From an uncultured Planctomycetales bacterium (lineage in GTDB: Bacteria > Planctomycetota > Planctomycetia > Isosphaerales > Isosphaeraceae), in assembly GCA_903926465.1 (NCBI GenBank), contig CAIYJE010000094.1:1-61467 (forward strand): a stretch of DNA of 61,467 nucleotides. The letters run 5' to 3'. Below the pieces are notes generated by a model. It was not told where the DNA came from and did no database searches. It saw only the letters and a program-made list of their open reading frames with translations. This document shows, piece by piece, positions 1 to 8,908 of the stretch. Both the position numbers and the translations under genes were made by a program. Within the stretch, counting starts at the first letter, position 1, and each line of letters opens with the position of its first letter.

Positions 1-144
1 ATGCGAGCAGACTTTGTTTTGGCCATGGCACGGATTCCTTGCGGTCGCGATAGTTTCTACCCTTGCTGTCCTCCAGGAAGCGGCAGAAATCACACCGGCA
101 CAATCATGCCAGATTACCTAGAATCGCGCAATCGCCCTGCTATC

Positions 145-1131
145 TCACCTGGCAAGCGGTGTGATTCCACGCTCGTCAATCACAATCCCATAGCCTTGAC
201 AGACGGATTGTGCGACCTGCTCGCACTCATTGTAGAGTGATTCCGTAACCCTTGAGCCGGGCCTGCCGAACAGCGTTTCATGAATGCATTTCGTGAGCCG
301 AAAGGCGTCCGCCTCAATGAGCCGGTTCACCACAGCGTACGTGACGGCGTGTTTCGGGCTCAGCGAAGGGTGATAGTCGTCGATCACCACGAAACCGTTG
401 GAGTCGATCAGATCACCGAACAGATAAAGGTCACGGTGCACCATGCCGTCGGCATCGGACAGCAGGCCGGCAATCCGCTCGGTACGTAAGAGAGCACGAA
501 CTTCCGGGCCCCGATCGAGGGTGAGATTGTGTGGGAAGAGTATCACGCGGTCTTGCAGTTTATACCGACGCATGAAGCGATCGAACCGTGCCTTGTTCGC
601 CTCCCATCCTCCGTACGGGGTGCGCGATCCCCCCTCACACTTTTCCACCACGATCACGTGGGAAGCGCTGGTTGAGGATGGCTGAAGACCCCATGACATG
701 GCGATTGTTGCGGCACCTGAAGCGCCCCCAACTTCGATGAGATCCAGCCCTTGTGGCGACCGTTTCACCAGATCGGTCAATTCCCGATAGACCTCGATCG
801 GAAGCAAACCGCTGGTTTTCGCCATCAGCAGCGAGTGTCGAACGTGGTACAACCTGCGTAGGGCTGTCATGATAACACGTGACAGACGCCTTGACCACCT
901 TCCACTCAAACCGGTAGGTGTTTGGGCGAACACAAACTTTGAGGAATTGCTGCCGGCGTTTGTGGATTCGTGGGCAGAAGAAAGTTCAGACTTTGAGATC
1001 ATTTCCAGCACTTTGGATGTGTTAGACTCGCCTTCTCCGTGAGTGGTTATGGAGTGGCTACAGCCTATTATACTGATTGGCCTCAAGATAAAAACAGATA
1101 ATAAGACAAACACGTCTGAAGACGTAGCCAT
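145..1131 (-). CDS. class I SAM-dependent methyltransferase, substrate unknown
   Basis: The 328-residue product has a Rossmann-type SAM-binding core. The glycine-rich motif LIEVGGASGAAT is at residues 131-142, and strand GFVVIDDYH at 246-254 closes the fold with two aspartates, as in Methyltransf_24-like O-methyltransferases. Residues 8-21 are hydrophobic and could be a membrane anchor or an artefact of a start placed too early. No clear ribosome site precedes the ATG at 1131. ATG codons at 1002 and 870 are alternatives that keep the whole domain. The gene stands alone at the edge of a decayed region, so the target molecule cannot be inferred. The fold is fairly sure; the role is unknown. Confidence 0.7.
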   Translation of the reverse strand: MATSSDVFVLLSVFILRPISIIGCSHSITTHGEGESNTSKVLEMISKSELSSAHESTNAGSNSSKFVFAQTPTGLSGRWSRRLSRVIMTALRRLYHVRHSLLMAKTSGLLPIEVYRELTDLVKRSPQGLDLIEVGGASGAATIAMSWGLQPSSTSASHVIVVEKCEGGSRTPYGGWEANKARFDRFMRRYKLQDRVILFPHNLTLDRGPEVRALLRTERIAGLLSDADGMVHRDLYLFGDLIDSNGFVVIDDYHPSLSPKHAVTYAVVNRLIEADAFRLTKCIHETLFGRPGSRVTESLYNECEQVAQSVCQGYGIVIDERGITPLAR

Positions 1132-1367
1132 ACGGCTTGGGGTTACGGATTGCGTGTTAATCTCGAAAAGAAAATCAGGGAAGGCACCGTGCCCTCACTT
1201 CCTCAGGCTTGGTGTTCGGGTCGGCGTTTTCAGAGTGCCCATTCCTCCAGCGGTTTTCCGATTGTTGGCTATGGACCGTGCGAATTTCCATGACTTACCG
1301 AGTATGATGATCGAACTTCGTGCAACGTGAGGGACAAAAAGGCCTTGGTTATCTGTGACGCAAGTCT

Positions 1368-1712
1368 GTGCCGTTTTCAACTTTGTCATTCGTACCCGTA
1401 CAGCCCCCGCAGCCTCAACCGATTCATGCTAAGGCCTCGTTACCGCGAAAATATGCCGGTAGATCTCGGTTTAGCCGATTTGTCACCGTAGAGATCACGG
1501 CCAAGGATGGCAAGCTGTTTGCCCAGGCGATCGGCGACCGCAACGCTTACGCTATCGGCCGCGGAAAACCGGTCGAGCTGGTTCCAGTGTCCAATACGCT
1601 GGACAAGTTCATCATCACCCCTGGATCCCGTTATCCCTTGGTTCTGGATTTTTCCACCGGCACGCTTGTGATCAATCCGGGATTGTGGGCTCAGGTTAGC
1701 ACCGAGCAATAG
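1368..1712 (+). pseudogene. fragment resembling a DUF3471-type C-terminal domain of a serine hydrolase
   Basis: The frame opens with GTG and encodes 114 residues. Residues 26-110 follow the pattern of the small beta-rich tail (DUF3471-like) on many beta-lactamase-family hydrolases: a YAGR element, then VTVEI, DGKLFAQ, LVPVS, DKFIITPG and LVLDF. No catalytic domain lies upstream: the 230 bases before it carry no matching frame. I read it as the surviving 3' end of a hydrolase gene. A free-standing small protein is possible but less likely, given the repeat debris that follows at once. Family recognition is by eye only. Confidence 0.4.
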
Positions 1713-1792
1713 GTCGCCCGGCAACCGAAGCAACCGGTGACCGTGGCCTGAGACGATCTATGATGTAGATATGGCTAGCTGCGTTACGGTGA

Positions 1793-2323
1793 TTTGAAGT
1801 TGCACTTTTTGAGAATGGTTCTTCATACCGAGCCGGGAGCGCAAGCGACCGACCAACTCGAATCAGACGCTTCCGGACCTTGAACACTAGGTTCATGGCC
1901 GCCGCGGAAGTGGCTTCTTCTCGGCCCAGGAATGCTTGAGCCAGTTCGGTGAACCTTGTGTCCTGGCCCCCGGAAATCACCGGAAGCTGGTCGGTCGCTT
2001 GCGCTTTTTGACGTTGCGCTTTTGGGGTTTCGCTGGGCAAGACGCTGGAAATATGAGCCTGACATGTGAGCGCGTGTTTCTCCGAATACGAGCCCGAAGC
2101 GCGAGTGAGTGGATCTCTTTCGGTTTTCCAAGAAGGGCGCCGCGGCAAACGAGGCTGAATTTGTCACGAGCCGGTCATTCCATAAAAAATCCATTCGCTG
2201 GCGCATCGGGCTTTTATTTCCGTTCAACCGCTTGACCAGGCCATACGCAACGCAACGCTAAACCATGAACAGTAGCGTACACTGCTAATTTACGGGCTTT
2301 GGTTCCAAAAGCGCAACTTCAAA
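1793..2323. repeat. relic element bounded by 20-bp inverted repeats (copy A)
   Basis: Bases 1793-1812 (TTTGAAGTTGCACTTTTTGA) and 2304-2323 are inverted copies matching at 18 of 20 positions. A third copy in direct orientation lies inside at 2007-2026. The left 200 bases (1804-2000) recur at 31317-31514. Terminal inverted repeats around a short body with no intact gene suggest a non-autonomous or decayed transposable element. No target-site duplication was confirmed and no transposase motif was found in any frame. It could also be a planctomycete intergenic repeat family. Confidence 0.5.
1804..2000. repeat. dispersed repeat, copy A (partner at 31317-31514)
   Basis: The two copies run almost gap-free (one base of length difference) and are identical over the first 50 or so bases, then diverge, at well over 80 percent overall by eye. 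Both include the stretch AGCCGGGAGCGCAAGCGACC. In this copy that stretch is one arm of a perfect 16-bp inverted repeat, 1839-1854 against 1989-2004; in the other copy the right arm is degraded. No reading frame in it looks like a conserved protein. Confidence 0.8.
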
Positions 2324-2335
2324 GAGCACTAGCGG

Positions 2336-2640
2336 AGGTCTGCTCGATCGCCTGGCGTATGCTGCCTACGGCAACATCATCCGTGAATCTCAGCCCAGCA
2401 ACTGCGACCGGTTCAAGTGGACCGCGCAGGATCGGGATTGAACGATGGGGCTCCAATTGAACCACCTTCGGTACTACACGCCCAGGGTGGGACGGCCCGT
2501 TCAAGGCGATACCTTGCTGTTTCAACAGAGTTATCGATCTGTGCGGCACCAAGGTGTCAACGCGTTTACGAGAGCCGCAAGTGACCGGGCTGGCTATCAC
2601 ATTTCGTGGAGTCGCGCGGAATCTGCCAAGTTGCGGCATT
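2336..2640 (+). pseudogene. remnant of an RHS/YD-repeat protein core
   Basis: Read from about 2341, the translation contains AYGNIIRESQPSN, then FKWTAQDRD followed by a stop, and then, in the same frame, GLQLNHLRYYTPRVGRPVQG. This matches the end of the RHS-repeat-associated core, whose usual form is YD(A/P)FGN..., then GLQYNRARYYDPRVGRW.... An in-frame TGA at about 2442 and the loss of the conserved Asp and Trp show that it is broken. No RHS beta-shell lies upstream, so only the last part of the core survives, next to the right end of the repeat-bounded relic. Confidence 0.75.
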
Positions 2641-2684
2641 TCTTATGAACACAACTGCATAAACTCAATACGTATCATGCCCAA

Positions 2685-2701
2685 AACGCCCTGAAGGCGT
2701 T
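2685..2701 (-). terminator. hairpin after the lipoprotein gene
   Basis: AACGCC (2685-2690) pairs with GGCGTT (2696-2701). On the minus strand the stem is followed by a short T run, about 40 bases past the stop codon of the lipoprotein gene. The stem is short, so termination strength is uncertain. Confidence 0.5.
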
Positions 2702-2742
2702 ATTGAATCTCAATCCGTTGTCCAAGCCAAGCCTGGTCAAGT

Positions 2743-3999
2743 TCAGGCTGGTCGACCGGTTGAGCTGAGTGCATCTTCAAGGTCGGGTGTGGCGGAACTT
2801 GGTGGTTCGGGGGCATTCAGGGTCTGGGGTGCGGTAGGGGTCGCCGGGATAGCCGAAATGCCCTTGTTCACTAGCGTGGTGTTCACGGGACCAATTTCGG
2901 CGGCACCTCGTCTGGCTTCTTCAGGCGAGGATTTGAGGTGAGAGACCTGGTACATGTACCAGAGGCCGGCCGCACGAGAACCGTCGGCGTCAAAGAAGAA
3001 GATTGGGCGAGAGGGTTCCTTACTAATCTCGGCCGTGAACCGGTCGAGTTGAGCGGCCAGGTCTACGTCTCCGCTGCCCATAGGCAGCGCCAGGTAATGG
3101 ATGCCGGTCGCATTGATCGCAGCCACATCCGAGGACTGAACTTCTGCAGTTGGCCGCAGGTCGAGCACGGTTTTGTAGCCCTGGTCAGCCAGCCAGGTCC
3201 AGCCAGCTTGCGTGGGCAAAGAGCCGCCGGCCAGCCGCGGTTCTACCACCTTGAAGGTTCGAATCCCGGGTGTGTTGCTTGCAGCGTCGTTGGTGATGAT
3301 CGGCTGAACCGGGGCCGTGAGCGCGGTGATGGTGGGTGGAGAGTTGGGGACCTTGGCGGTTACCAGCTTGCGGGCTTCGGCTTCCTTGGCGGGTCCGCTG
3401 GACGAGAGGTCGGTGGGGGGATTGAGCGTGGGCAGGTTGGCCAGCGGGTCCACGGGCCGGCTGGGCTCGGTGGTTACACCGAGCGCAGCAGGCTCACGGC
3501 GGGCCGAAGGCGACCCACCGGGAGGTTTGTAGGATTGGTAAACGGCCTTATCGGTTCCGGTTGGAACGCGGAAACCCTGGGGAGCTTCGGGCGGAATACC
3601 ACCCGAGCTCGTTGTGGTTCCGCCGGTGGGGTTAATGGGTGAAAGGTCCAGGGGAGGCGCCTCTTCACCGATGGGTGACCCACCAGAGATGACCGGGCTT
3701 CCGCCGAAGCTGCTCCCACTGCTGTAGGCTGGCCCACAAGAGTCGGAAATTGGGGCGCCGATCAAGCCAGGTTCACAGGCCATGACCGAGGCTGATTGTT
3801 GCGGTTTGAAAACCCGCTGACCCAGCTTCTTGAGCGGTCCGGGTGAACTGCAAAGCCCACCGCTTGAACCGCACGGGTTGAAGGATTGGCAGCCAGTCAG
3901 GCCCAAGCCCGTCAGGGCGACGAGTACCAGGGACCAACCGCGCCAGGAGACCGACCGGCCAGGAAGGCCGGGCCGGAAGTTGCCAATGTTGCTCATCAT
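2743..3999 (-). CDS. secreted lipoprotein with a catalytically dead DSP/PTP-like phosphatase domain
   Basis: I start at the ATG pair at 3999/3996, which follows a GGAG site; an upstream in-frame extension to 4302 has no protein character. The 418-residue product begins with a signal peptide ending in the lipobox LTGC, so it should be lipid-anchored. A long Gly/Pro/Ser-rich linker follows. The C-terminal third (about 250-370) resembles the beta-lactamase-hydrolase/DSP-like phosphatase fold: the strands RLAGGSLPTQ, KTVLDLRP and LALPM, then the phosphate-loop position. There the usual HCxxGxxR reads FDADGSR (Asp at about residue 337), so the nucleophilic Cys is absent. A binding or scaffold role is more likely than catalysis. 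Confidence 0.75.
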   Translation of the reverse strand: MMSNIGNFRPGLPGRSVSWRGWSLVLVALTGLGLTGCQSFNPCGSSGGLCSSPGPLKKLGQRVFKPQQSASVMACEPGLIGAPISDSCGPAYSSGSSFGGSPVISGGSPIGEEAPPLDLSPINPTGGTTTSSGGIPPEAPQGFRVPTGTDKAVYQSYKPPGGSPSARREPAALGVTTEPSRPVDPLANLPTLNPPTDLSSSGPAKEAEARKLVTAKVPNSPPTITALTAPVQPIITNDAASNTPGIRTFKVVEPRLAGGSLPTQAGWTWLADQGYKTVLDLRPTAEVQSSDVAAINATGIHYLALPMGSGDVDLAAQLDRFTAEISKEPSRPIFFFDADGSRAAGLWYMYQVSHLKSSPEEARRGAAEIGPVNTTLVNKGISAIPATPTAPQTLNAPEPPSSATPDLEDALSSTGRPA

Positions 4000-4529
4000 G
4001 AGGTGCTCCGGTCTTTCAACACGTGTGAGCGATGCCGGCAAGTGGGGGGGCGAACCTTCCAGATTCTGAACCAGCGGCATCGACCAGGTGGCCCTGGTGA
4101 ATGCGGGGCTGCTCAGGCTCTTGGAATGACGCAAAGACAGACCCAGGCTGAGACCCTGTGCCCTGCCCTTGCAATCTGGTTCGTGCTGGTCTGGTCGCCT
4201 GGTGTTTGGCCGATCACGAAGATCGGACAATCGCGGGCGGTCGGCCCAGCAAAGCTTGTGCATCGGGATACTCGCGGGTGTCGATTCAAATGGCTGCAAC
4301 ACGTTCCCAAAGTCGCCACGGGATCAGCTCCCGGACGTCGCTCTCAACGTGCGGACGGTGAAATCAAACACAAACGTGGGTCCGAAACAAACCAGGCCAC
4401 CGTCCATGACGGGTTTTGGCAGTTGCTGGGAACCAACGCGGTGCGTCTTGAATGCATCGTCGGTGAAACTTAGCCGACATTCCGGCGGTTGCCAAACGAC
4501 ATGGGCGGTTTCTACGATGTTTTCTTGAC
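4000..4529. other. spacer without a supported gene (divergent promoter region)
   Basis: About 530 bases separate the lipoprotein gene and the glycosyltransferase gene, which point away from each other. Open frames here have no recognisable protein pattern and none has a convincing ribosome site. The spacer probably holds promoters for both sides, but I see no strong -35/-10 pair. Confidence 0.5.
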
Positions 4530-5963
4530 ATGGGTCTTTTCTGCGCCTGCAGGCTCTTCATTTCCGGAACAACCCGCATCATGCCGTTATCCGTCACGCC
4601 AGGCAGAACTGCCCCTTTGGGAACAGTGGAAGCTGGGTTCTCGCTTCGGTCCGCCATGGTGCTAGCGTTTTTTGGGGCCGTGGTGTTTGCCTGGGGGGTG
4701 CCGTCGGAACCGGTATTTCCAGACGAAACCGCGTACGTGACGCAAACCTACTTTCTCGATCTGGCGGCGGCTCCGCAACGGAACAACTGGGCCTGGGTTG
4801 AGTATCACGCGTATGATCTGCCGCCCTTTCCCAAGTATGTGTTTGCCGTGGCTGAGAAGTTCATGGGATTTTCCCTTCCCGATCGCCGCGTGGCCGGCCG
4901 CTGGTTCAGGAACATTCGCGAGCCCTTGGTCTCTCCAGAGATGATCCGGGTGGCGCGCTGGCCGGTTGTGCTGTTTGGCGGGCTGGGGGTGGCGGCCATC
5001 TATGGGCTGGGCACGGTTGCCACCGGCAACCCACGGGTGGGGGCACTGGCTGCCCTGCTGCTCATCTTGGACCCGCTCTACCGGCTCCATGCGCGACGGG
5101 CAATGTCGGACGTGCCTGCCGAGGCGTTCACACTTGCCACCGAGGCCATTGCCCTTGTTGCCTGGTGCAGTTGCCTGGCACCCACTCTGCGGGTCTATCG
5201 GCTGTTCGGTCTGTTTCTGCTCACGGGTGTATGCCTGGGCCTGGCCACGCTGAGCAAGCTCACCGGTTTCTCGGCGGCGATGGTGCTGGGTGCCTGGTGC
5301 CTGGTGGCCTTGGTCTTACCATCGGTACCGGCTTCAAGACGGATTGCCTTCGGGTTGGGAACCATCTTGGCTGCGGTGGTTGCGGGCGCGGCCTGGCTGG
5401 CGCTAAACCCCTATCTAACAGCGCATCCTGTGGGCAAGCCGCCCGCAGACCTGATGGGCCCTGCCCCGGCTGAGGAATCGGTGGCCGCTCGGTTCAATCG
5501 AATGCTCAGGCACCGGGTTCAGGTTTCTCGTGATGCGCAGCGAATCTTCCCGCATGATGCTCTGCCTGGCGTTCCTCAAAAACTGGTAGCCGTGGCGGTT
5601 CAGGGGTTTGGTCGCTTTGGTCCATTGGGCCGGTGGGACCATGATTCCACGGTCCCTTACCCGCGGTTTGCGTGGGGGCGAGATGCGGGGGCGGTGGTCT
5701 GGCTACCTTGTGTTCTTGCCGGTGGGTTCATTCTGCTGGTTCAGGGTTTGGCCCAAACTCGGTCTGGCCAGCCGCCGGCGGCCTGGGCGCTGGTGGTTCT
5801 GTGTGCGGTTAGCACAGCGACCATTTTATTTTTCATACCGCTGGCCTGGGATCGGTATTATCTGCCCATCCAGTCACCGGCCATTGTGGCTGGGGCAAGG
5901 TTTCTGGTGTGGCTTGGGGGCAAGTTCCAGACCTTAGTTCTATCGACCAGGACCCTCGCATGA
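4530..5963 (+). CDS. polytopic GT-C type glycosyltransferase (ArnT/PMT-like)
   Basis: The 477-residue product is an integral membrane protein with roughly nine or ten hydrophobic helices. After the first helix (about 41-56) the first outer loop carries FPDETAY (63-69). An acidic pair at this place is typical of GT-C enzymes, such as dolichyl-phosphate-mannose transferases and ArnT, that move a sugar from a polyprenyl phosphate carrier. A second acidic stretch, RAMSDVPAEAF, follows in the next loop. It probably glycosylates a lipid or envelope component from the periplasmic side. The next gene overlaps its stop by four bases (ATGA), so the two should be co-translated. An ATG at 4581 is an alternative start. 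Donor and acceptor are unknown. Confidence 0.72.
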   Translation: MGLFCACRLFISGTTRIMPLSVTPGRTAPLGTVEAGFSLRSAMVLAFFGAVVFAWGVPSEPVFPDETAYVTQTYFLDLAAAPQRNNWAWVEYHAYDLPPFPKYVFAVAEKFMGFSLPDRRVAGRWFRNIREPLVSPEMIRVARWPVVLFGGLGVAAIYGLGTVATGNPRVGALAALLLILDPLYRLHARRAMSDVPAEAFTLATEAIALVAWCSCLAPTLRVYRLFGLFLLTGVCLGLATLSKLTGFSAAMVLGAWCLVALVLPSVPASRRIAFGLGTILAAVVAGAAWLALNPYLTAHPVGKPPADLMGPAPAEESVAARFNRMLRHRVQVSRDAQRIFPHDALPGVPQKLVAVAVQGFGRFGPLGRWDHDSTVPYPRFAWGRDAGAVVWLPCVLAGGFILLVQGLAQTRSGQPPAAWALVVLCAVSTATILFFIPLAWDRYYLPIQSPAIVAGARFLVWLGGKFQTLVLSTRTLA

Positions 5964-7546
5964 GTACGCCGTTCATTCAGCTCGACGCAAGGGAAGTTTC
6001 GAGCTTGGGTGGAGCCAGGCCACTGGGCTCCAGAACGGCGATGGTTGCGGTGTTCCTGATCTTGTTCGGGAGTTATGCCTATTTCTGGCAAGGGCGAGAC
6101 TGGAACTCGGCTAGCCGGTTGATGCTGGTGTATGCGCTCGGTGACCAGGGGACAATTCTGATCAATGGGCTTGAGGACCAGACGGGTGACAAGGCGGTGT
6201 ACCGTGGCCGGTTCTACACCGACAAGCAACCTGGGTATTCGTTGCTGGCTTTGCCGGTTTACCTGGCCGCCAAGGTGGGCTTGGGGCTCGAACCCCATCC
6301 TTTGAATCAACCCGGTTTTGCGCACTGGCCGGCCGACTACTGGGTGACTCTGGGAACCTCGGGCGTGTTCACGGCCGGCACGGGTGCCTTGTTAACTGGC
6401 CTGGCAATCTGGCTGGGCGTTGCACCGGTGTGGGCTATGCTGCCGGGTCTTGGGTATGGAATCGCCACGCCTGCGTATGTTTATGCCACGCTGGCGTACG
6501 GGCACCAGACAACCAGTTTTTTGTTGCTGGCCGCGTTTCTGGCGGTAGCCTGGGGCGCAGCCTCGCCTCGGCCGCTTGGTTGTGCGTTCCTGGCGGGTCT
6601 TTTTTCAGGATATGCGTGTACAATTGAACTCTCGGTGGCGCCTGTGGTGATCATTCTGGGCGGCTGGGTGCTTTTCAGGGTGCTTGGCCGGGGGTGGCCG
6701 GCAACGGCCCTGGCCACGTTCCTGGCGGGTGGGTTTGGGCCGTTGGTCTTGCTGCTCACGTATAACTTTCTGGCGTATGGATCTGCGTTTGACATGGGCT
6801 ATGCGCACCATGCCGTGCCCAGGTTCCGAGAGGTACATTCGAATCAGAATCCGCTGGGGCTACGGTTGCCCCGCTGGGAACTGGTGCGGCCGTTGCTGCT
6901 GGGTGAATATCGTGGCTTGCTGGTCTATGCTCCGGTGCTGGTGCTGGCCCCGCTGGGTTGGCTTAACCTCAGGCGCAGGGGGCGCGGGGCATTGGCGTTG
7001 GGTTCGGTGGCCATTTGCCTGGCTATTTTTCTGGTGAACCTTAGCTATCCGGAATGGACAGGCGGCTGGTGTACGGGGCCTCGGTTACTGGTTCCGCTGC
7101 TGCCGTTTGGCATGATGGGAGTGATGGGGGTGTTGCTGGATACCGGGCGAGATGGGTTGAACCGCGTGCTTCGTGGCCTGGCATTGGCGCTGGTGCTGGC
7201 CGGTGCTGGCGTGATGCTGCTGTGTGTTGGGGTGGGTGGACGGATTCCTGAAACCTTGTTCCAGGCCCCGCTCAGTCAACCGCTTTCGGGTGTGGTCTGG
7301 CCACTCTGGCGTGGCGACCCTATTCCCCGCTGGTGGATTGGTGGCCGGTTTGGCGGCAACCTGGTGGCCACCTTCTGGCCCCAGGTGAACAATCTTCAAA
7401 CCCTGAGCGGGGGCTGGCAGTGGGTTCAGTTTCTGCCGCTGGTACTCGGGCAACTGGTGTCCATTGGTACGGCGGTCTGGCTGGTTCGACACAAGGCCGC
7501 CGGCGCGGCGGTTGTGCAAGCTGTCAGGCCGCCGATGGACGCCTGA
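5960..7546 (+). CDS. polytopic membrane protein, probable GT-C glycosyltransferase
   Basis: The ATG at 5960 overlaps the TGA of the preceding gene (ATGA), and I prefer it to the in-frame start at 5909, which would overlap by 55 bases. The 528 residues contain about eleven hydrophobic segments. After the first helix a loop has YRGRFYTDKQPGYS (81-94), a pattern I associate with membrane glycosyltransferase-like proteins of planctomycetes and other bacteria. No soluble domain is present. With the upstream gene it probably forms a two-gene unit acting on envelope sugars or lipids. Its 3' end overlaps the convergent heptosyltransferase-type gene by 23 bases. The function is inferred from topology and neighbours. 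Confidence 0.6.
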   Translation: MSTPFIQLDAREVSSLGGARPLGSRTAMVAVFLILFGSYAYFWQGRDWNSASRLMLVYALGDQGTILINGLEDQTGDKAVYRGRFYTDKQPGYSLLALPVYLAAKVGLGLEPHPLNQPGFAHWPADYWVTLGTSGVFTAGTGALLTGLAIWLGVAPVWAMLPGLGYGIATPAYVYATLAYGHQTTSFLLLAAFLAVAWGAASPRPLGCAFLAGLFSGYACTIELSVAPVVIILGGWVLFRVLGRGWPATALATFLAGGFGPLVLLLTYNFLAYGSAFDMGYAHHAVPRFREVHSNQNPLGLRLPRWELVRPLLLGEYRGLLVYAPVLVLAPLGWLNLRRRGRGALALGSVAICLAIFLVNLSYPEWTGGWCTGPRLLVPLLPFGMMGVMGVLLDTGRDGLNRVLRGLALALVLAGAGVMLLCVGVGGRIPETLFQAPLSQPLSGVVWPLWRGDPIPRWWIGGRFGGNLVATFWPQVNNLQTLSGGWQWVQFLPLVLGQLVSIGTAVWLVRHKAAGAAVVQAVRPPMDA

Positions 7547-8603
7547 GTTCCTGAACCTGGTCAAGCTGCTTTGCCACCGCCCGCCAAACGCGGTTGACGG
7601 TGAGTTCGGTCATACATTCCATACGTGAGCAAGTTTTCACGCAGCTACCCGCGCACCAGATTTCCGACTTCACAACATCGACCAGCGGCCCGTACGGGCC
7701 TGTGAGTTCCGGCACCGTGCAAGTGAACACGGCCACCACCCTGGCCCCGGCGGCAACCGCCAGATGCAGAGGGCCCGTGTCATTGGATAGCACTACGTCA
7801 GACCTGGCGGCCACGGCCGCCAGTTGCGGCAGCGAGGTTCGGCCACAAAGGTCCAGCCAGGGTGCATCGCCACCAAGCGCCAGCCGGAGCGCATCCACGG
7901 TCGGTTGGTCCTCGGGTGCCCCCACGGCAATGATCGAGGCCCCATGCTCTTTCACGGCCAGTCTGGCCACCTCGGCAAACTGTTCGGGCGGCCATCGCTT
8001 TGTCACCCAGCGCGCACCAACGTTCACCACCAGGCGCGGGCCCGGTAAGTGCGCCAGGGTCTGCTCGGCCCAGGCCCGGTCGGTTGGGCTGATGGAGACC
8101 AGAAACCGAGGTGTTTTGATGGTCGCACCCAGGGCGCGTGCCACATCGGCATAACGATCAACGGCGTGGACCGTTCCTGGCTGGGGGGCGATTTTGTGGG
8201 TGTAACAGTGAATGGAGCCTTCGCGAGCGCTGGTTAGCCCCACCCGAATGGGGGCCCTGGTGGCGGCGGTCATCAAGCCACTTCTGAGCAAGCCCTGAAG
8301 ATCGATGGTCAGGTCAAACTTTTTTCGACGAAGCGACTGAAAAAAGCCGGCCGCTTGCAACCAGCCGCGTGGACCGGCCGCCGACCCGGCGCGATCGAAC
8401 AGGATCACCTCATCGAGTTCGCTCAGGCCATTGATCAAGGGAGCGAGGCCGCGATTGATCACCCATGCCAGGTGCGCATGGGGCCATCGGTCCCTGAGTG
8501 CCGCCAGCACGGGCGTGGCGTGTACCACGTCTCCGAGCGCGCTCGGTTTGATCAGGCAAACCCGCTCTGGTTCTAGTTCGGCCAGATTCACCGGCGCAGC
8601 CAT
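7524..8603 (-). CDS. GT9 family glycosyltransferase (lipopolysaccharide heptosyltransferase type)
   Basis: The 359-residue product is a GT-B fold ADP-heptose:LPS heptosyltransferase-like enzyme. The N-terminal motif CLIKPSALGDVVHATPVL is at 16-33, FDLTIDLQGLLRS in the middle, a second-domain start NVGARWVTKRWP at about 194, and the donor-site signature SNDTGPLHLA at 273-282. It probably adds a heptose-like sugar to a lipid core on the cytoplasmic face. The start at 8603 follows GAGGAG with good spacing; the frame extends upstream to 8675 but that part lacks family character. It converges on the two membrane glycosyltransferases, giving a small envelope-sugar locus. The exact donor is not certain. 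Confidence 0.85.
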   Translation of the reverse strand: MAAPVNLAELEPERVCLIKPSALGDVVHATPVLAALRDRWPHAHLAWVINRGLAPLINGLSELDEVILFDRAGSAAGPRGWLQAAGFFQSLRRKKFDLTIDLQGLLRSGLMTAATRAPIRVGLTSAREGSIHCYTHKIAPQPGTVHAVDRYADVARALGATIKTPRFLVSISPTDRAWAEQTLAHLPGPRLVVNVGARWVTKRWPPEQFAEVARLAVKEHGASIIAVGAPEDQPTVDALRLALGGDAPWLDLCGRTSLPQLAAVAARSDVVLSNDTGPLHLAVAAGARVVAVFTCTVPELTGPYGPLVDVVKSEIWCAGSCVKTCSRMECMTELTVNRVWRAVAKQLDQVQELRRPSAA

Positions 8604-8908
8604 GAAGGACAACTCCTCGTCCCTGAGGAATGCGGCACCAGGCCGCTTGGGCGAGAATCGTACCGGGTTGGCCAAAGTCCTTCAACGCCAGATTTCAGGC
8701 TTCGTGCGCGTGGTTTTGCTGGTGAAGAGAGGCATGCGAAACCGGAGCCGGGCCTCACGTTTGGGTGGTGTTCGCCCAGCTTTGGGGGCCAGGGTCCAGC
8801 CTTCTTGCCCGGTTCCCTGGGTTTTTCTAGATTAGGTCAAGAATTGCACTTTCTTGCGGATATGCGGAAAGCTTGAACCCGTTCGATGATGGAAAGTGAG
8901 GTGGTGGA
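8604..8908. other. divergent spacer, no gene seen
   Basis: These 305 bases lie between the GT9 gene and a small membrane-protein gene that point away from each other. I find no conserved reading frame and no strong hairpin. Promoters for both sides are expected here but none can be placed with confidence. Confidence 0.4.

Noticed and set aside
1-240. 79-residue plus-strand frame at the window start
   Set aside because: It overlaps the methyltransferase gene end and has no family pattern.
4000-4302. N-terminal extension of the lipoprotein
   Set aside because: The added 101 residues are not protein-like, while the inner ATG has a GGAG site and opens a lipoprotein signal peptide.
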